From: Siphonodentalium dalli
Taxonomy: Eukaryota > Mollusca > Scaphopoda > Gadilida > Siphonodentaliidae
Assembly: GCA_032622095.1 (NCBI GenBank)
Contig: CP136065.1
Location: forward strand, 40,737,503-40,801,502
Length of the DNA: 64,000 bases
Direction of reading: 5' to 3'
How positions within the stretch are numbered: position 1 is the stretch's first letter; each line of letters begins with the position of its first letter. This document shows, in pieces, positions 11,260 to 23,968 of the stretch. The translations under genes and the position numbers were made by a program. The notes under the pieces were generated by a model, which saw only the letters and a list, made by a program, of their open reading frames with translations, had not been told where the DNA came from and made no database searches.

Positions 11260-11650
11260 GAACCCATCTGGTGTATGCGCTCACTCTACCATTTGAAATA
11301 ATTACTGTCTGCGAAAATATCAATATAACATTTTTCATTGCATGTTTTAGTTCTTTGGTGGTAATTTGAGAACTTTTTTTTCGTGTGAAATACCAAACAA
11401 AAATTATTCAACCACGTTTACAATAATCTGGCAGACATAAACACTCAATACTGATTCATTTTTTTCAGACATTATGTTGTTTTACGGTGATGTTTCCTCC
11501 AGAAAATAATTCTGCAAATGGCTACCAAAGAAACTGAAATATGCAATGAAAATTTTTTGATTTATTTTCTCGCAGACAGTAAAGATCTCATGCGGATGAT
11601 AGACTGGGCGCATACACTAGTTTGGTCCATAAGCTCGTTAATGCAGTGTA
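11260..11650. mobile_element. Foldback element attached to the 28-bp satellite
   Basis: The left arm (CTGGTGTATGCGCTCA, ATTACTGTCTGCGAAAATAT, TTTCATTGCAT, AGTTCTTTGGTGGTA) is matched inversely by the right arm (GCTACCAAAGAAACT, ATGCAATGAAAA, TTTTCTCGCAGACAGTAA, GGGCGCATACACTAG). The right arm is followed by ATAAGCTCGTTAATGCAGTG, a diverged inverted satellite unit. The monomer was therefore part of this element's inverted repeat before one side expanded. Confidence 0.8.
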
Positions 11651-13183
11651 CCTAAACAGGTTTTTTTTTTTTTTTTTAAACCACTCTTTTTTCTGTTTTT
11701 GCATAACTAGAACATTTATATCATATTGTAAGAATAAACAGGTGTTGCTATAGTACTATAGCAGAAGTAAAAATCTAGATCGAGTTCACTTGGAGTATTT
11801 ATAACATAGTTAAGCCATTTCGACTTACATGAGTTTTACGGATCGCTGTCGTTTAATAGATGTGCGATCAAATATATAGTCGTGGCCAATTCCGAACCGC
11901 CTTCACTGGAAATTATCGTTGACCAGTATGATAACAATCTACACTTTATTTCAGCTAAAATTGGATGCCTATCCAACTCTTCAATTTTTCAATTCAATTC
12001 AAATAATTTATTCTCAAACCAAATATATATGGTAATAGATACACAATATATCAACATGCCCCCCCCCCCATAATTTTATTTTCATATAAAATATTCATGT
12101 ATAATTATGCATTTTCATTAAACCGAAGTAACTATATTCACATGGGGTGAGCGATGCCGATAGCTATTAGTTCGCATGCGCCGGCATACATATAATACGT
12201 CTATTTTATATAGACATGAGTGTTCGGGGTAATTTCCATTATTAGTTCAAAATTTTATCAATGTAGCTAGATAGAGTCGTTCTAGTGTGACCAAACTGTA
12301 TGAATATACATCCACACACATTTGATTGTATAATGATTGCGTTAGTTCTTAAAAAAACTCACTTATACATGTATCTACCTTTTACATAGTGACGACCCCC
12401 TCCCCCAGACACCATCCCGTCAACAATCCAATAAATTCAATTGACACCGTTCGCAGCCGATGGGAGAGATGTTCTGAGTGCACGTGCTAAGCGTTCAAAA
12501 AAAACAAACGCAGGCGACACCGATGGACGCATCTTGATATAAACAGTTCAGATCTCTTTAGGTCAGTGTCGCGAAGTTCGACTTGGGTTCGGGTTGTGTT
12601 TTTGTGATCTACATGAATTGCTGCATTTCAACGTTTACCTTCTTAGTGCATGGATATATTAGCACCCTGGCACTTGGCTACTGAGAACAACATCCCAGCA
12701 TAACGGTACATATGATAATAAGAGATTGGTGAGTATGACTTGTTACTGAATAGTCGGCAACTATGACGTCAACTTTGAAACATATATGAATACAGTCACG
12801 AACAAAACATGTATAACAAAAATAATCTTCGTGCACCATAAAATACTATTTTACAAAATGTCATAGGCAGAGTCCGAAGCGTGTGGGTTCTTTCGAAACA
12901 CCATATTTCGCTACATATATAATTATTGGCATGATCATAGAATTAATCCGAATTGCACTGCGCGTCTATTTGTGATGTCATAATCAGCATATAGCTCACA
13001 TGGCTGTCAACTGTATGTGGATGAGTGGACTCACGAACCCTGGAATAGAATAGATTGTAGTATAAATTAATTACATCAGACCTTCCATCATATACAGTCA
13101 TTAACTTTAGTTATAAAATATATGAAAACTATACTATTGGTGCCATTTATATATTTAATTCAAGTTGATGCAATGTATAACGG
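11651..13183. other. Intergenic, no gene seen
   Basis: Contains a T homopolymer near 11661 and a C homopolymer near 12059. A 63-codon frame at 11882-12073 has no recognisable domain. Nothing else is supported. Confidence 0.4.
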
Positions 13184-14217
13184 TTAAGATAAGATAAGAT
13201 AAGATGATTTATTGCAATACACCAAATGGAGGCAGTTGCAAATAACAGTTAATACATGAAAAGTTACACATTAAAATAAAATACATGTAATTATGCATAT
13301 GTACGATAAATGATCATTAGTATTATAAATTAATACTTTCAACTTTTATTTCCCCATATTGACATTCTGTCTTTTTAGAAAGAATAACCGGATCATGTTG
13401 CCCACGGAATTGATTATTTGTTTGTCTTTGTTTTTCATTATAAAGATGAACTTATTATCATCACTCATGTTTATTAAATCTATGCTATACCTTTGAGCAA
13501 TATTAAACAAGTCTTTTCTAGAGTCAGCGTACGCACTGCATTCCATAATAAAATGTTTTTCTGTTTCAACTTTACGTTCATCACACATGTGACAAATTCG
13601 GTCTTTTAATGGCGTCTTCGGTTGCGTATGTCGACCCTTTTCTATAGCTAAAATATGATTGCTAACACGTAGTCGATTGAACATCTCTCTTGCCGCGGAC
13701 GATCGAACGTGCCTCAGGTACGGTTCTATGTCATAATTGTCTTTAAAAGTTCTGTAAGTTCGCAATTTATTAGCACCACCTGGTTATGTTCTGATTTTAA
13801 CCTTTCAATTATTAGTTTGTCTGTCACTCTTACTGTTGTATTAGATTGTGATATATTGATACCACTTTTGACTAATTGTGCGTCCCAAGTTGATTGATTA
13901 GACATGAGGGATTCCCTAAAAGAATCATGCATTAAAGTTCTTGATTTTACTGCACGCAGTTTAGTTAGATATTTATACATATTACCAATAGCATTAATTG
14001 CTATGGGATATCGACCCAGTTCAGCCCTCGAAGCATGATTTGAGGCCTTTTTATTCAACCTGAGTATACTCTTACAAAATGTCAAGTGTGTTTGCTCAAG
14101 TGGGTTAGTGTCAATAAATGGAATTTTTAACTCGGATGCCCATATTTCAGAACCATACATCAATATAGGCATTATTAATTTGTCAAACAACTTACATTTA
14201 GTATTGAGAGACAAGTC
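13184..14217 (-). pseudogene. 5'-truncated non-LTR retrotransposon, reverse transcriptase C-terminus
   Basis: Remains of the polyprotein of a CR1/L2/Jockey-like non-LTR retrotransposon, which copies its RNA into the genome. The first part (14214-13726) starts DLSLNTKCKLFDK and contains LMYGSEIW, typical of the region after the RT catalytic palm. The second part (13765-13346) has LRTYRTFKDNYDIEPYL and a terminal C..C...H....C motif (CHMCDERKVETEKHFIMEC). The two parts are in different frames, with a one-base frameshift near 13770. The catalytic YADD core and endonuclease are missing. The 3' end at 13184 is a short tandem of ATCTT units, usual for such elements. It is dead. Assignment to RT is sure; the clade is not. 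Confidence 0.9.
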
Positions 14218-14719
14218 TATATGTGAATTCAGTTATGTACATGCATAAGCAGGATGTGCATGTAAACTATCCGTATTCCATATTCTGTATTTAAATGCAC
14301 ACCAGGGACGTGGTTACACGGAGGGGTATCATCGTCCACGGTTGGTCCTTATTTTAACAGTTACAACATAGGTTGGACATTTCAGACAAAAAGAACGTTT
14401 TAAATTGTATCTCATAGTTTGCTTTCCCAACAAGTATCTCGTGTTCAGTCTGTTGTTTTAGACCAACGTCAAATCATTTCCTACTTTCGGTCAAATTGTT
14501 TTGGAGGTTGGACTGAAATGCCAGTGAGTTGAAATTCAAAAATCTCAGGACTTGGGACTTCGTTTCTGGTTCAAGGGGTGCACATTCTATGTTGGACACC
14601 CCTCCAAATGGAGACCTTGTCGTCACGTTCTGATCTTCAGGGTCGCAACCGGCAGGATTACAACAACCCGGTCATGTTTGTATAGGCCAAACTCAATATA
14701 GCGGTATGGTGATTTATGG
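14218..14719. other. Intergenic, no gene seen
   Basis: No coding signal. A block near 14595 (GGACACCCCTCCAAATGGAG) resembles the internal block of family B MITEs (ATTCATTTGGAGGGGTGTCC in reverse), suggesting a small fragment. Confidence 0.4.
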
Positions 14720-15474
14720 CACTGAGAACAAATTCGGTTCAATATGACTAATTTAGGGTTAGTCACAAGCATTTGGGATCACTATGGCTAACTCTGGTGT
14801 TAGTCAAAGTGACCAAATTACAGCAAGAATAACTCTAATTGCAACACTGCCTTGAATTATGCTTAATATTCATTGCTACATATTCATTTTCCAGTTTATC
14901 TGAGTTCTATTGGACCTACAATTGAACGAATGTTATGGGAGGATATAATGACATATATAGCAGAATTTCCCTCCCACATCAAAGGCTACACTATTAGGAT
15001 AAAATGTTCTTATTCCATGACACCACATATATTTCGGAAACATAAACTAATTAAACAGACCTATATCGCAAACTATTGTTATACTGCTCAATAGACAAAT
15101 ATACTGAAACATGTGTTTTAGAGAATGGATCGATTTTTTTCCAGTTTTCAATTCAGTCTCTGATTCTTGATAATATATCATCTGGTTGAGTATTTAATTT
15201 ATTTGCACACAATTTCCACCAAATTACTTATTCCCCATCAGTGACTCAGTTAGTCATTGTGACTTAATTCTGGCCATTTTGACTAACACAATTGTATTCT
15301 GATCCTAATTAGTCCTTTTGACTAACCATTCCTTAGTAGTTATGACTCACACCACCCTAGTTACTGTAACTAAGTTGCTGTCTTGGTCATTATGACTAAC
15401 CTAAGTTATTATGTTGTGGAAAAACAGTTGACTAACCTAAGTAATTCATATTGACTGACTTTTTTTCTTCAGTG
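14720..15474. mobile_element. TIR element with CACTG ends, about 755 bp
   Basis: The left end CACTGAGAACAAA and right end TTTTTTTCTTCAGTG are inverted repeats, followed inward by TCAATATGACTAA and its counterpart TTCATATTGACTGA. A motif close to TTAGTCA/TGACTAA is repeated more than ten times near the two ends (14740-14815 and 15240-15460), like subterminal transposase sites. No transposase is encoded. CACTG-type ends recall the CACTA/Chapaev group, but this is only a suggestion. Confidence 0.65.
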
Positions 15475-18144
15475 GGTGTATTCTTATTGGAGTACGGATT
15501 CATTGGCGAATTCAATGGACGATAAATAGCTCAGGAGTAAGGTACACGTAACGTTTACCATAAAAGTCGGCGAGTTTAGACGTCCGCACGCCATCAGATG
15601 AAAATAGACCCTTATTCATCTTGAAAAATTAGAAACAAACCACAAAACATGACAACCAAGTCATTTCTCAGTTCCAAGATTCCCAAGAATAAGACGATTT
15701 CGGCAACTTGCAACAGATAGGTCAAACAACTGAAGTTGAATTTATCTCAGATTTATATCTCGGACCCAGTACGGGTGTGCATTGCTTCCAATGTGCTTGC
15801 TTCAGTGAGCATGAACAAATTCTCATTCCTTACCGATGTCCCTCAACTCAGATGAAGCTTTAAAATCGGTCCAGATTTTCGTCCATGTCGGTGTTCGAAC
15901 CCGCGCCAACCTCGTCCAGCCCAGACTGTGATGGTCATTTAAAAAGAAGCCCTTTCGCCAAGAGCTGGGAAGGGTATCAGTCTGAACACGTGTTCAAATA
16001 TTGACACACAACGGATCTACCATTATATTGGATCAGCACTAAATGAATTTCCTCCGAAATTGTATATGTGACCATATGATTACTAGTACTGGCGAAAAAT
16101 CAGATTATGGAGGCGCAGATTAAATGTTTGGACATAAATTCCCCAATCAGATTATTTTATTTTAAATTTCTGAAGCGACATCCGAAGAGTCGGGGCTCCT
16201 GAATGAATTGTTGAAATTTTCTTTGCCGTGTGCACTTCCAAGAGGTGTATTTTTTGTCGTGGTCGGGATTTTACATGAATTTAGTGTTTAGTGATAACAC
16301 TTACCTACACCTCAATACGTCCGTCTATGCAGCTATCTGTGTCCTCATCTGAATTCCTGTCTTGAACTGTGTTGCGACATCTGTCGAAGAGGATGGAAAT
16401 CTTAAATTATTAAATAAAGTGATTTATTATACACTCGACGCTGGATTCTATAAATTTATTTGCATGTAAATAATTATCGTCACCCCGCACATTTGGGTGT
16501 AGAAATTGCCACGTTCCTACTATCCCGTCGCAAACGACCCATTCACTTACATGTCCCAATACGCGACAGGAATAGATTTTAGAAGCGCACTAATCGCTAG
16601 AGTTATACCCTTATTAATGTTATTATTATTAAATAGCATGACAACGTTTGGCGTTCTTATAGGGACAGCAATGGATTAATATACCGGAACTATATATATC
16701 TGCGGCACGGTAAAGCAATGCTAAGTAAGTGGATATATATCAGCTTCCTATATGATGCATCGATTGAAGGTGATTTGGAGAATATATATTGGTGCAATGA
16801 ATGTAATCTTCTCTGGAAACGCGTGCGTAAAAAGAAAATCAAGTGTTTTTGAGTGGATAATTTTGTCTCGGTCACTAATGAGACAATTTTGGACATACAC
16901 TCCAAAACAGTAGATATCCTCTATGTATCAGATAATAACTACCCACGGCATTCACACATATAATCCATCACCTGGATAAATCTAACAAAGTTCGAGCAAG
17001 GGAAGTATAAATTTAAATATCTGAAGAACAAAATAGGTTCATAAACTCGAGCTCTAAAGATAATATAGCACAATAATCGAGAACCCAATTGTATTATTTA
17101 ATTATATCATATTACTAGGAAGAATCAGTTATTACGTTTCTCGTCTTATTTAAAATATATTTAAAACAAACTTATGTTTTGTAGACGAAACATCTAAGAT
17201 TGCAACAGTCACCTCCCACCGGAATCCAAATTCGAATAGCACACTCTGCATGTAATCACCTGAAATGTCATCGTTTTCTATTTTCGGTGTTACCGCAAGA
17301 ATTTTAACTTCTTTTATTGTTGGATGGCGTTAATTATGCAGCCACAATTCAATCATCATATATATACACGTATATAATTGAGCATGTATGTATGCATCAA
17401 AACCATGCACCATGAATGTTAACTCATCCGTACCCGGGGTTGTAACTTGTTACTGGAATAAATGCTCAACTATTCTTCAAATATAACTTTTATAGGTTTG
17501 TTGTTCATTTGCGTGGGCAATATTAACGCCATGAAACAACACAAAAGCGAACAACTCTTACCATGGCGCCGATAACATAAACATAATAATAACAATTCCA
17601 GTGTTCGAATGGGAATTTCGTAGAGATCACTTTTTGTGTGAAACTCTTCTCATACCAACACGGTACGTAATCTATCGCCAACGTTGTGACTGCATACCGT
17701 GTCTATATATGTTGCTTCATAATGTGAAGAAATTATATAATTAATTTGATACACTCCATTTTCATTTGAAATTCGGCAGCGTAGCATAGAATAAATGCAC
17801 ACCGAGAACGGGACGTATAACTGTACCGAGAACGCGATGAGGTACAGAACAAGCTCGACAGCGAATATACGGACGAGAAGTGGTATTGCGAGACAAGCAC
17901 ATTCGATGGGGGATATATATATATACCATGTACCCCAGAAACACGTATTTTCCTACAGTCTTAAATTATAGTGTGCGACAAAATTAAAAGCAATTCTATT
18001 TCCGACGACAGAAGCTTTTGTTGATTGATGCCTCCCACTCAAAGTTTCTATTTTATACCCTATAATCTGCATAAAAGGTTTATAAAGGAGACAAGAAAAA
18101 AGGCGCTTATTTGCTAAACAATCCATGGCTATCTGTGTATAGAA
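15475..18144. other. Long stretch without recognised features
   Basis: AT-rich DNA with scattered short open frames on both strands. I could not find a domain, a repeat family or an RNA gene. A diverged or first-exon host sequence cannot be excluded. Confidence 0.4.
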
Positions 18145-18167
18145 TTCTAATTTGGGTTAGCTCGCAG

Positions 18168-18236
18168 ATGGATCCAATTAAACAGAAGCTCTCGGATTTT
18201 GATGCTGAAATTGAACAAGGATTGGCCATGAGTTAG
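18168..18236 (+). CDS. Candidate 22-residue micro-ORF or coding exon
   Basis: The open frame begins MDPIKQKLSDFDAEIEQG and ends LAMS. Hydrophobic residues (I4, L8, F11, I15, L19) fall in a near-heptad pattern, as in an amphipathic helix or coiled coil, and the composition is charged and protein-like, unlike the surrounding AT-rich frames. It is preceded by TTAGCTCGCAG, which could be a splice acceptor. The segment before it (from about 18144) has a diverged partner near 18419-18470, where the frame is not kept. I do not recognise the peptide. A chance frame remains quite possible. Confidence 0.2.
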   Translation: MDPIKQKLSDFDAEIEQGLAMS

Positions 18237-19159
18237 CGCCCCAGGCATACGTTCGTGTCTGCCTGTTTCCTCGTTAAGCCTGTCTACGTTTTGCTCAAAG
18301 TTTTTTTCCACTCTTCACGCGTACTACGATACTTTTATATCTGTATAAGCAGTTCAGAAAAGAGCCACCACGTCGTTAAACAGGATTCTCCAGGCGTTAT
18401 CAGTTATCTGTTTACAACATTCTAATTCTGATTGGGTCGCAAAATAGATCCATGCATGCCATGAGTGTCATGCTTGTTACTTCACGAAGCCTGAATGTAT
18501 AGGTATTGTTCCAGTTGGCGCAAAGTAAACAGAAACGTAGAGGTCAACACCATCCACGTGGCATGATATTCTACAAACTCCCGGGAAATGCAAAATAACA
18601 TCACCCTGAGTATGTATAGAGTGCAGTATCCTTCCAGAATATCGGAAAGATATAGAGAGGTGAGCATTTCATATATATACGTATAAATACAAGTTATATA
18701 CACTCATCAACCAGTATATATATCATACGTGCGTTCTATCTCATGTTAAACCATATGAGACAACTCAGTTTGAGGTTTGAACGCGAGAAAAACAGATGTG
18801 TATTGAGCACCTACAATTCACGTCTGATTAGGATTTGATGTCACCATAGGGTAACTAACCAAGAACATCGGAATGTTCCAAATTCAACATCCCTTATAAC
18901 CCTCGGTTATGTATGTCTGATGCAACAGCCACAAGGTTTACACACCACATACACTATAATAATCCCAGCTTCCCGGAGTACCTGCGTATATAGGTACTAT
19001 ACTGTCCAGTGTAAACTTTAACTCCTCTATCCTGGTTTCATTTACGACCCGAATAAACACGACGCGACATACATGTAACCTCTGACTAATAATCTTCCTA
19101 TTATACAATGGTGTTACCACCAATTTCCCACATATCTTCTGGACTGACGATTAACGCTC

Positions 19160-19700
19160 TTTACTCATCATATAATCTATTCCCACTTTTAAGTCATCTG
19201 AAGTCAAATGTAAGAAAGTAATGTTTTATTCTGAGCCAGTATACGTCTACCCCATGACACTCCCCTGGTAAGGTGACCCATCTGTACCAATTTTTCTACT
19301 CAAAGAACGGACTTTATTGCTCATATTTGCCCCTTTAAGTCGTCTGAGGTCAATGGAATATAACGCATTATATTCTACGAGTCAATTTATCCACGTGTTT
19401 CAATTTTTACTGACCGGATGCAACCATTTTGGGTATATCAATAATTATCTAATGGATTAATTATTAGTGGCCCTTTAAGACATCTGATGTCAGCAGAACC
19501 TATCTAATAAGATTCACCAGGTCAAATTATCAATTTGTACACATTTTCAGCTCCGATGGTCCAGCCGTTTCTGGACATTAAATAAAAAACCAATTGCGAC
19601 AGCCTTTCAAATTTGACACTAGTAGTCCCTCATGTGACGTCACCTGAAGGAAGATTAACAATACAGACGGCATAATCCGTAATGTAATATTCAATCGCAT
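19160..19700 (+). repeat. Degenerate tandem repeat of about 150 bp, 3-4 copies
   Basis: Each unit carries a version of CTTTAAGTCATCTGAGGTCA (near 19191, 19335 and 19471, with a weaker one near 19630), followed about 90 bp later by CAATTTTTACT-like sequence. The third unit includes GGTCCAGCCGTTT, also present in the element at 25733-26440. These are old tandem copies of a dispersed repeat. Confidence 0.5.
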
Positions 19701-19824
19701 GAATCGGCATAACTTCAGTTACGGGCGGCCTATCACAAAACACGTCACCAGAGTACATGGACAGGAACCCTGATACATGTGCTGGTACTATATGGGGTAC
19801 CTAATTATGATAGTATGTATTCCT

Positions 19825-20041
19825 CAGGTCAGATAAATCGTGAAATCGAGGTATTAAACTTCAAATTAAGTTAAAAACACATCGAGGTTCTTCTAGATCA
19901 TGTGACCAATCACATGGATTCCAATGCACAGTGTAAGATGAAATACTACATAATATATTAGTTTTATTAGTATAGAACCTCGATCGGGGTTTTGTACTTA
20001 ATTCGAGGTTTAAAATCTCGATTTCAGAAATTCCCGACCTG
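19825..20041. mobile_element. Foldback element of about 217 bp
   Basis: The left arm CAGGTCAGATAAATCGTGAA, ATCGAGGTATTAAACTT is mirrored by GAGGTTTAAAATCTCGAT, TTCAGAAATTCCCGACCTG. A second inner pair is ATCGAGGTTCT and AGAACCTCGAT. The whole could fold as one long imperfect hairpin. No coding capacity. Single copy in this window. Confidence 0.7.
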
Positions 20042-21360
20042 CTCCCTGAACGTTGAGTAAAATTTGTCCAAATTTCTTAATTCGTGTGTAATTAAAGAAA
20101 ACATTATAAATCAGGCATCTCAAACATGTCCTGGTGAACAACCTTTCGATCTATAATAGCCCGATCGGTCTTTCACAGCCAGCATGCACTTAGGAGAAGG
20201 GGATTCAATCTAAACTGTTCTATAATTATCACACAGCCAACATTTAAACAAAATTAATTATGATTTCTTTTGAAAGACACGGAATAATCATTTACTGAGA
20301 ATATTCAAACTCTTTAAACAAACATAATTTCAATAGTCAGGAAGTTAGAGTTCACTCTCAACAGTAAGCACTGTGCCAGAACGACCGATCGGTCTATTTT
20401 AGCCCGATTGGACTATTAGTGATAGATTTGTGGTTCACTCAGACCTGTTAAACCTTTAAATTAGTCAGACAAGGCTGACAACCCGATGGTCCAAAGCCAT
20501 TTCACCACATGTTCACATGACCAAATTGGATTCAGAAGACCATCCTATGCCGCCATGTATTTATTGTCTGGTCGTTGAGACTCTATTTTGAGTTGAAACT
20601 AGAACAAATTGTTGACAAGCTGTTTTTGGTGTCATTTTGTCGTATTTATTGCTTTTTGTGCAAATTTTGCTGTTCCTTATTAGTCCAGTCAAGCTGATGA
20701 AAAGAAACACACAACCGTGAACTAATTGCCATGCAATGTCTTTTGGTATGATTGAATGTGACTACACCCATAAAATAACATAACCAATATCCCCATGAAT
20801 CCCAGGGTGGAAAAGTCGTTATTGTCTGGTCAAAAGTCAGGAATATGTAAAAAAAAAAATGGTGAAAATTGTAATTTTCTGGTTAAGACTCAAATTTTAA
20901 GGCGAACCTATATTAAATTAGCAACAATCTGTTTCGGTGTTAATTTGTAGGGCAGAATCTAGGAAACAATATATCCAATATTCGCTTTGGGGAAATTTTT
21001 GCTCAAACTATTTTGACGCTAAAATGTGGCCTTGTATGTATCAGGCAATATGGAGGCCATTTCATGGAGTGTACTACCAATCTATTGAATGTCCTCAAAA
21101 TCTATTAATGTGACAGAAACCTGCAATAAAACGCATTATTCTTGTTGCCACAGTATTTTCCTGCCATTCCGTGAATAACTTGACTGTAAAATTATAAAAT
21201 GGCGAATCCTAATCAATTGTAATAAGTCATATCCCGATGATTTGATAATTCTGTGTATAAAAAGCTTTCAAAATGACAGCAAAAATGGCAGTCGGAAGTG
21301 AACAATTGAAGTGTTTTTTGTTTGTTTATTTTTTTTACGAAATCTTACGATATCAAATAA
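20042..21360. other. Intergenic, no gene seen
   Basis: The motif CCGATCGGTC appears at about 20161 and 20384 in inverted context, and TTATTGTCTGGTC at about 20560 and 20819, suggesting old duplications. No gene is supported. Confidence 0.4.
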
Positions 21361-21384
21361 ATGTATAGCCAATATGTAGTGATA

Positions 21385-21765
21385 TATGCACCATACGAGT
21401 TTCCAAAGCCACCAACTAGTTTCGTAATACATCAAATGAGATTCCCAAACCAACTAACGAATGCGCCAAACCATATACAGAGTAACACAATCCATCTAGT
21501 ATCCAAAAACAAACATGCGAGTATCCCAATCCATACAACGGGTGCCCCAAATCCAAGTATTGTCACAAACCATCGGATGGGTGTCCCAATCCACCAAACG
21601 AGTTTCACAAACAACCCAGACTGATGTAGACTAATGTAGGTACGATACTCAACTGGTATCATAACCCACTGTTTTCCCACACCTATAGTCTCCATGCATC
21701 TGGTATTCCAACACACAAAATGAGTGTCCCAAACCACCAAATGAGTGTCTCAATCGACCTGATTA
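21385..21765 (+). repeat. Degenerate minisatellite, about 29 bp
   Basis: Repeated versions of CGAGTTTCCCAAACCACCAA occur roughly every 28-30 bp, strongly diverged. The open frames across it on both strands (87 and 102 codons) come from the repeat composition and show no domain. Confidence 0.55.
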
Positions 21766-23221
21766 GGAGTGACTGGTCTGGTTCACACGTCATTTCGCAA
21801 TCATTAGTTCCGAAGCAGAGACACAAATATCGACACCCCAAATTGTGACCAACCAATTCCGACTAAACTTTCTATGATGTTCTATTGTTTTTGTTGATAT
21901 TGTACTGTACTAGTCACTAGTGGTTGACGTCAGAGCTCTTGTGAATTATGCTGGTGCGTTTATACTCGTGTCTAACTTAATTCACAGTCGCATCACTGCT
22001 ACACTGCCAGTGTCAAGTGTAACAGCCTTGGCTCAAAATACCGTTGAACAGTCGAATCAACAACTGGAAAATATCTACACCGGTCGGTATTAACATCTTG
22101 TTCGGTTCAGATGCCGACCGTAATCAGATAGTGTTGACATTATTCCAGAACTTCTGCGGTGCAAGAAGTAACTATTTGATTATATTTCGCCCAAATTGAC
22201 CAATATAAAATATTTATCATTTTACGACTTCGTTAGTTCTTAATACCACCAAGTCATGGTACAACAAAGCCTTTTTAGGCAACACTAAACATATAAGTTT
22301 AGGCCGAATTCGGCTCTAAATAAAAGGCGTAAGCGGGGTGTTATGTCGTTTTCTCACTTGTTATACGGTACTTTAAAACGATATATCGTGCACCAAATGA
22401 CCAACACACGTGATTGCCGCATCCAATCAGCTTGGAGTCAACGAGTTGGCACTCTGTGGAACCTAATATTTTGGCTCTACAACCATATAATACCGTTGGC
22501 TCTAATGTTACACAGTTAGGCACCCAGGTCTTATATGCACCTGACGTCAAGCTCCATATATAATTCAGTCCCATACGCAGGAGTCAGGACTTTCCGCTGC
22601 CCGCGCCTACATGTTGTGAAGAAATGTCGCATTTATTTATTTGATACTTCAATACAAATAATAGATTTAATTAAGAAAATACACATGCCGGCAGCGTTCA
22701 GACATAGCGTAGCGATGGGACAGAACTCTGCAGCTTGCCCTAGAGTGCCTGTTTATCTAAGAGTCTACCGCTCATTTATCTCGAGAATGCCGGATTCATA
22801 ATGTTTGCTACCACCCTACACATCCCGATAACGGAAATGGATGGTGACGGAAAAATTTAAAATATACACACGATATCGAAAAATGGCAACGATAATGACA
22901 TATCTAATGTATTCACCTCTGGCCACTCTTCGCCGAATTAGTTGATACGGAATATTATGTATACTCTCTCTGAGTGTGATGTGTGTAAACGGTATAGCAT
23001 CTGCTCAGGTTGCGGAAGATGATTAGATAGAAAAGCTTCAATGTCGAACGTCAAAACGTTGACACACTATAACTATTTATACATGTCGCGATAATATATG
23101 ATATATAGAAAGCATGACTTGGAGATGCAAATTGACTATGCGGCTCGTGGACTTTTCCTTCTCATGGACCATTATTGCACCTATGCATTATATGTTATAT
23201 TATATCGGTTTCAAGTCTGTA
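21766..23221. other. Intergenic, no gene seen
   Basis: Short open frames (for example 22535-22801) lack domains or splice context. Nothing else is supported. Confidence 0.4.
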
Positions 23222-23553
23222 AATAGTGTGTCTGACATTTTCAGAATGAGGCTTCCAGAGGGTCACCAAATTCACCCTCTGTGGACCTCATTCTGCTGTA
23301 GCCTCAACTGCTATGGGAGATCTAGGATCAGATTGAAGATCCCCAGTTGAAGTTGGTGATGTTCATCGATTAGTCACCTCAATTATGCAATTTATTTTCT
23401 GCAACTTATGGGATATAGAAACTGAACAGAAGGGGGGAAAGTAACTAAAATCGATATACTTCCCAGAAGCAGAATAAGGTCCCCAGAGTGTGAATTTGGT
23501 GATACTAGCCCGCTGTGCTAGACCCCATTCTGCAAATGTCAGCCACACTATAT
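23222..23553. mobile_element. TIR MITE, family D, copy D2
   Basis: The left arm AGTGTGTCTGACATTTTCAG then AATGAGG is mirrored by CCCATTCTGCAAATGTCAGC then CACACT. The inner block CTATGGGAGA, the ATTGAAG.TCCC block and the paired CACCAAATTCACCCTCTG/CAGAGTGTGAATTTGGTG sequences match D1. Its right end lies 15 bp from family A copy A3. Confidence 0.75.
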
Positions 23554-23568
23554 ACACGCTTGGGCTGT

Positions 23569-23968
23569 TTAACCATTTACCCAACAGAACGGCCCTGTGC
23601 CAATGCATTCTCTTATATATGCGAGTCGACCATAGGTCGCCTCGCATATATAAGAGAATGCATTGGCTTAACACATTAAAAATTATAAAATTGTTAAAGA
23701 ATGTAAGAAAAAATGGTAAAAAGTGTTAAAAACAGTTTTTTTTTAGGTCAATGCATTCTCTTATATATGCGAGGCGACCTATGGTCGACTCGCATATATA
23801 AGAGAATGCATTGGCACAGGGCATAACTGTAACTATCACAATGTGGTCAAGGAGCCGGTTCCAATGATATCCATATCTGTATGGTTCTATTGAGACAGAC
23901 CGAAGATATTTTAGGCTGTTGAAGCTTTATTTGGCCGGTTTTGGCCGGTTTGTTGGGTAAAGGGTTAA
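23569..23968. mobile_element. TTAA MITE, family A, copy A3 (complete), two hairpins
   Basis: TTAACCATTTACCCAACA at the left and TGTTGGGTAAAGGGTTAA at the right give a 400-bp element with TTAA on both sides. Hairpins lie at 23599-23667 and 23747-23815. The right half, including GACAGACCGAAGATATTTTA, matches A1 and the left part of A2 in inverse order. Confidence 0.9.
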
